64,000 nucleotides of DNA from Holdemania massiliensis. GTDB taxonomy: Bacteria > Bacillota_I > Bacilli_A > Erysipelotrichales > Erysipelotrichaceae. Position 1 is the first letter of the stretch. Each line of letters opens with the position of its first letter. This document shows, piece by piece, positions 62,699 through 64,000 of this stretch. The notes beneath the pieces are model-generated. The model was given only the letters and a program-made list of their open reading frames with translations. It did not search any database and was not told the origin of the DNA. The position numbers were made by a program, and so were the translations under genes. The DNA lies in contig NZ_JAKNTK010000001.1 of the NCBI RefSeq assembly GCF_022440805.1, forward strand, positions 2,356,001-2,420,000, given 5' to 3'.

Positions 62699-64000
62699 TT
62701 AGTCATTCGTTATTTTAACAGCTTCTTTTTTCTCTTTACTCAGCTTTTGTATTCTTCTTTTCTCAATCTCATCCTGCTTCTTTTCAGGATGATAGGTTGG
62801 GATGATTTCAGAAACTAGCTGTTTAATTGTTGAACTGTTTGTATAACTGGCTTCTGATAAGATCTCCACTTGATTCATAAACTGTTCCACGTCAAAAGCA
62901 ATTGGTTTTGCGATATGAATCAGTTGATTCGGGGTTGTTTGTAACCCTTCTTCTGCCATCAGTTTCTCTTCGTATAATTTCTCACCGGGTCTTAAACCTG
63001 TATACTCGATCTTAATATCCACATTCGGCTTATAACCCGATAGCTTAATCAGATTTCTTGCCAAGGTGTCAATCTTCACAGGATCTCCCATATCCAAAAC
63101 AAAGATTTCTCCTCCCTTAGCATACGTTCCGGCTTGTAACACCAAGCTCACAGCTTCCGGAATCGTCATGAAGTATCGAATAATATCCGGATGTGTTACC
63201 GTCACCGGTCCACCTTCTGCGATTTGTTTCTTAAACAAAGGGATTACTGATCCGTTGCTTCCTAATACATTCCCAAAGCGCACTGCCACAAACTCAGTTT
63301 TAATCTTATTTTCTTGAATCTCTTGGATTGGATTCCAGGTATGTGACCAAAGTTGAGGAAGAAACTGATAACTTCCCGTCTGACTGATCTGGTTCATACT
63401 CTGAATCACCATCTCACACAATCGCTTACTCGCACCCATAATATTCGTAGGATTCACTGCTTTGTCGGTACTGATAAGGACAAATCGTTGGCATCCATTC
63501 TTTAATGCTGCATAAGCTGTCTTATATGTACCAATGACATTGTTTTTTATGGCTTCATTGGGGCTCCCTTCCATCAATGGCACATGTTTATGTGCTGCCG
63601 CATGATAGACGATATCCGGTTTATAAGTCTCAAAGACACTGTCAATTCTCCGGCTGTCTCTGACAGAGCCAATTAAGACAATCAAGTTTAACTCTGGATA
63701 TTTCCGCTTCAATTCCTGTTCAATGTCATAAGCATTGTTTTCATAGATTTCAAAAAGAATGAGTTGTTGAGGATGATGGCCTGCAATCTGTCGGCACAAC
63801 TCGCTGCCAATGGATCCTCCACCACCCGTGACTAAGATCGTTTTCCCTTTTAAGTGTCCAAAGATTTCATCCATATTGACTTGAATCGGTTCTCTTCCTA
63901 AAAGATCTTCCACAGCTACTTCTTTCATCTTAGAAAAAGCGACATCGCCATTGACCATCTGGTAGATTCCCGGAAGCATCTTCAGCTCACAGCCGGTTTC
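62699..64000 (-). CDS. CapD/EpsC-type nucleotide-sugar 4,6-dehydratase, 5' end outside window
   Basis: The C-terminal ~433 residues of a membrane-anchored UDP-sugar dehydratase (PglF/CapD/EpsC type; complete forms are 600 residues or more, with four N-terminal helices). The frame is open to the window edge (ETGCELK precedes the first in-frame Met), so the listed end is a limit, not a start. Visible: GGGGSIGSELCRQI (NAD site), STDKAVNPTNIMGASKR (the STDKA-x-x-P and S-K catalytic area) and GLRPGEKLYEE. It likely forms a UDP-4-keto-6-deoxyhexosamine. Its base composition is intermediate between core genes and the AT-rich genes downstream. Confidence 0.95.
   Translation of the reverse strand, partial: ETGCELKMLPGIYQMVNGDVAFSKMKEVAVEDLLGREPIQVNMDEIFGHLKGKTILVTGGGGSIGSELCRQIAGHHPQQLILFEIYENNAYDIEQELKRKYPELNLIVLIGSVRDSRRIDSVFETYKPDIVYHAAAHKHVPLMEGSPNEAIKNNVIGTYKTAYAALKNGCQRFVLISTDKAVNPTNIMGASKRLCEMVIQSMNQISQTGSYQFLPQLWSHTWNPIQEIQENKIKTEFVAVRFGNVLGSNGSVIPLFKKQIAEGGPVTVTHPDIIRYFMTIPEAVSLVLQAGTYAKGGEIFVLDMGDPVKIDTLARNLIKLSGYKPNVDIKIEYTGLRPGEKLYEEKLMAEEGLQTTPNQLIHIAKPIAFDVEQFMNQVEILSEASYTNSSTIKQLVSEIIPTYHPEKKQDEIEKRRIQKLSKEKKEAVKITND

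Noticed and set aside
52426..63979. AT-rich region as a prophage or plasmid
   Set aside because: No integrase, structural or replication genes; all readable genes fit surface polysaccharide synthesis.

Overview
The window looks like chromosomal DNA of a low-to-mid-GC Firmicute. The gene content (FtsA/FtsZ, a PASTA-type Ser/Thr kinase with its PP2C phosphatase, a SUF operon with SufU, tRNA-sensing T-box leaders, LCP cell-wall ligase, PrsA-like foldases) fits Bacillota. The style of several proteins (an LCP protein with an inserted solute-binding-like domain, a short FtsA) suggests an Erysipelotrichia-like gut bacterium. That placement is an inference from memory, not a search. No tRNA, rRNA or CRISPR array was recognised.

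Layout. 0-6 kb: a NUDIX hydrolase, a membrane GGDEF protein, and a methionine-uptake locus made of two transcription units (metN-metI-metQ, and a second metQ alone), each behind its own T-box leader with an apparent ATG specifier. 6-12 kb: PHP phosphoesterase and a serine beta-lactamase-like hydrolase, a HAD phosphatase, and a MarR-OYE-flavodoxin redox operon with a palindromic operator on the MarR promoter. 12-19 kb: methyltransferase, a NUDIX/DUF6176-like/nitrilase operon, a large LCP protein and a Ca2+-type P-ATPase. 19-24 kb: a secreted-protein gene cut by an IS200/IS605 element (intact tnpB, dead tnpA), then a lipoprotein, a Sel1-repeat protein and a double-SIS protein. 24.5-26 kb: a small regulator operon with zinc-ribbon/DUF2089 and SHOCT-like proteins. 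26-29 kb: ftsA-ftsZ and divergent rpmB. 29-42 kb: a transmembrane HTH protein, a P-loop kinase/GNAT pair, and the conserved housekeeping run priA-rsmB-rlmN-prpC-prkC-rsgA-rpe-thiN. 42-48 kb: a lone serine recombinase with palindromes in its promoter region, a small divergent gene, and sufCDSUB plus 5-formyl-THF cyclo-ligase. 48.5-52.3 kb: two tandem PrsA-like foldases, a DUF362 ferredoxin-like protein and a HIT protein.

From about 52.4 kb to the right edge the base composition drops sharply (very AT-rich) and all genes point left. This is an exopolysaccharide/capsule locus: a CapD/EpsC-type dehydratase (cut by the window edge), an HpcH/HpaI-type aldolase, a WcaJ-type initiating sugar transferase, an Ldh_2-family dehydrogenase, LicD, a GT4 glycosyltransferase, a Wzy/EpsG polymerase, a Wzx flippase, a class-V aminotransferase and a nucleotidyltransferase-Gfo/Idh fusion. 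Aldolase, dehydrogenase, aminotransferase, nucleotidyltransferase and LicD together look like a route to an unusual small activated (possibly CDP-linked) decoration. The fusion gene is split by a 10-A homopolymer; nine As would restore one frame, so it may be a phase-variable or slippage-controlled step. These two observations are the most interesting in the window.
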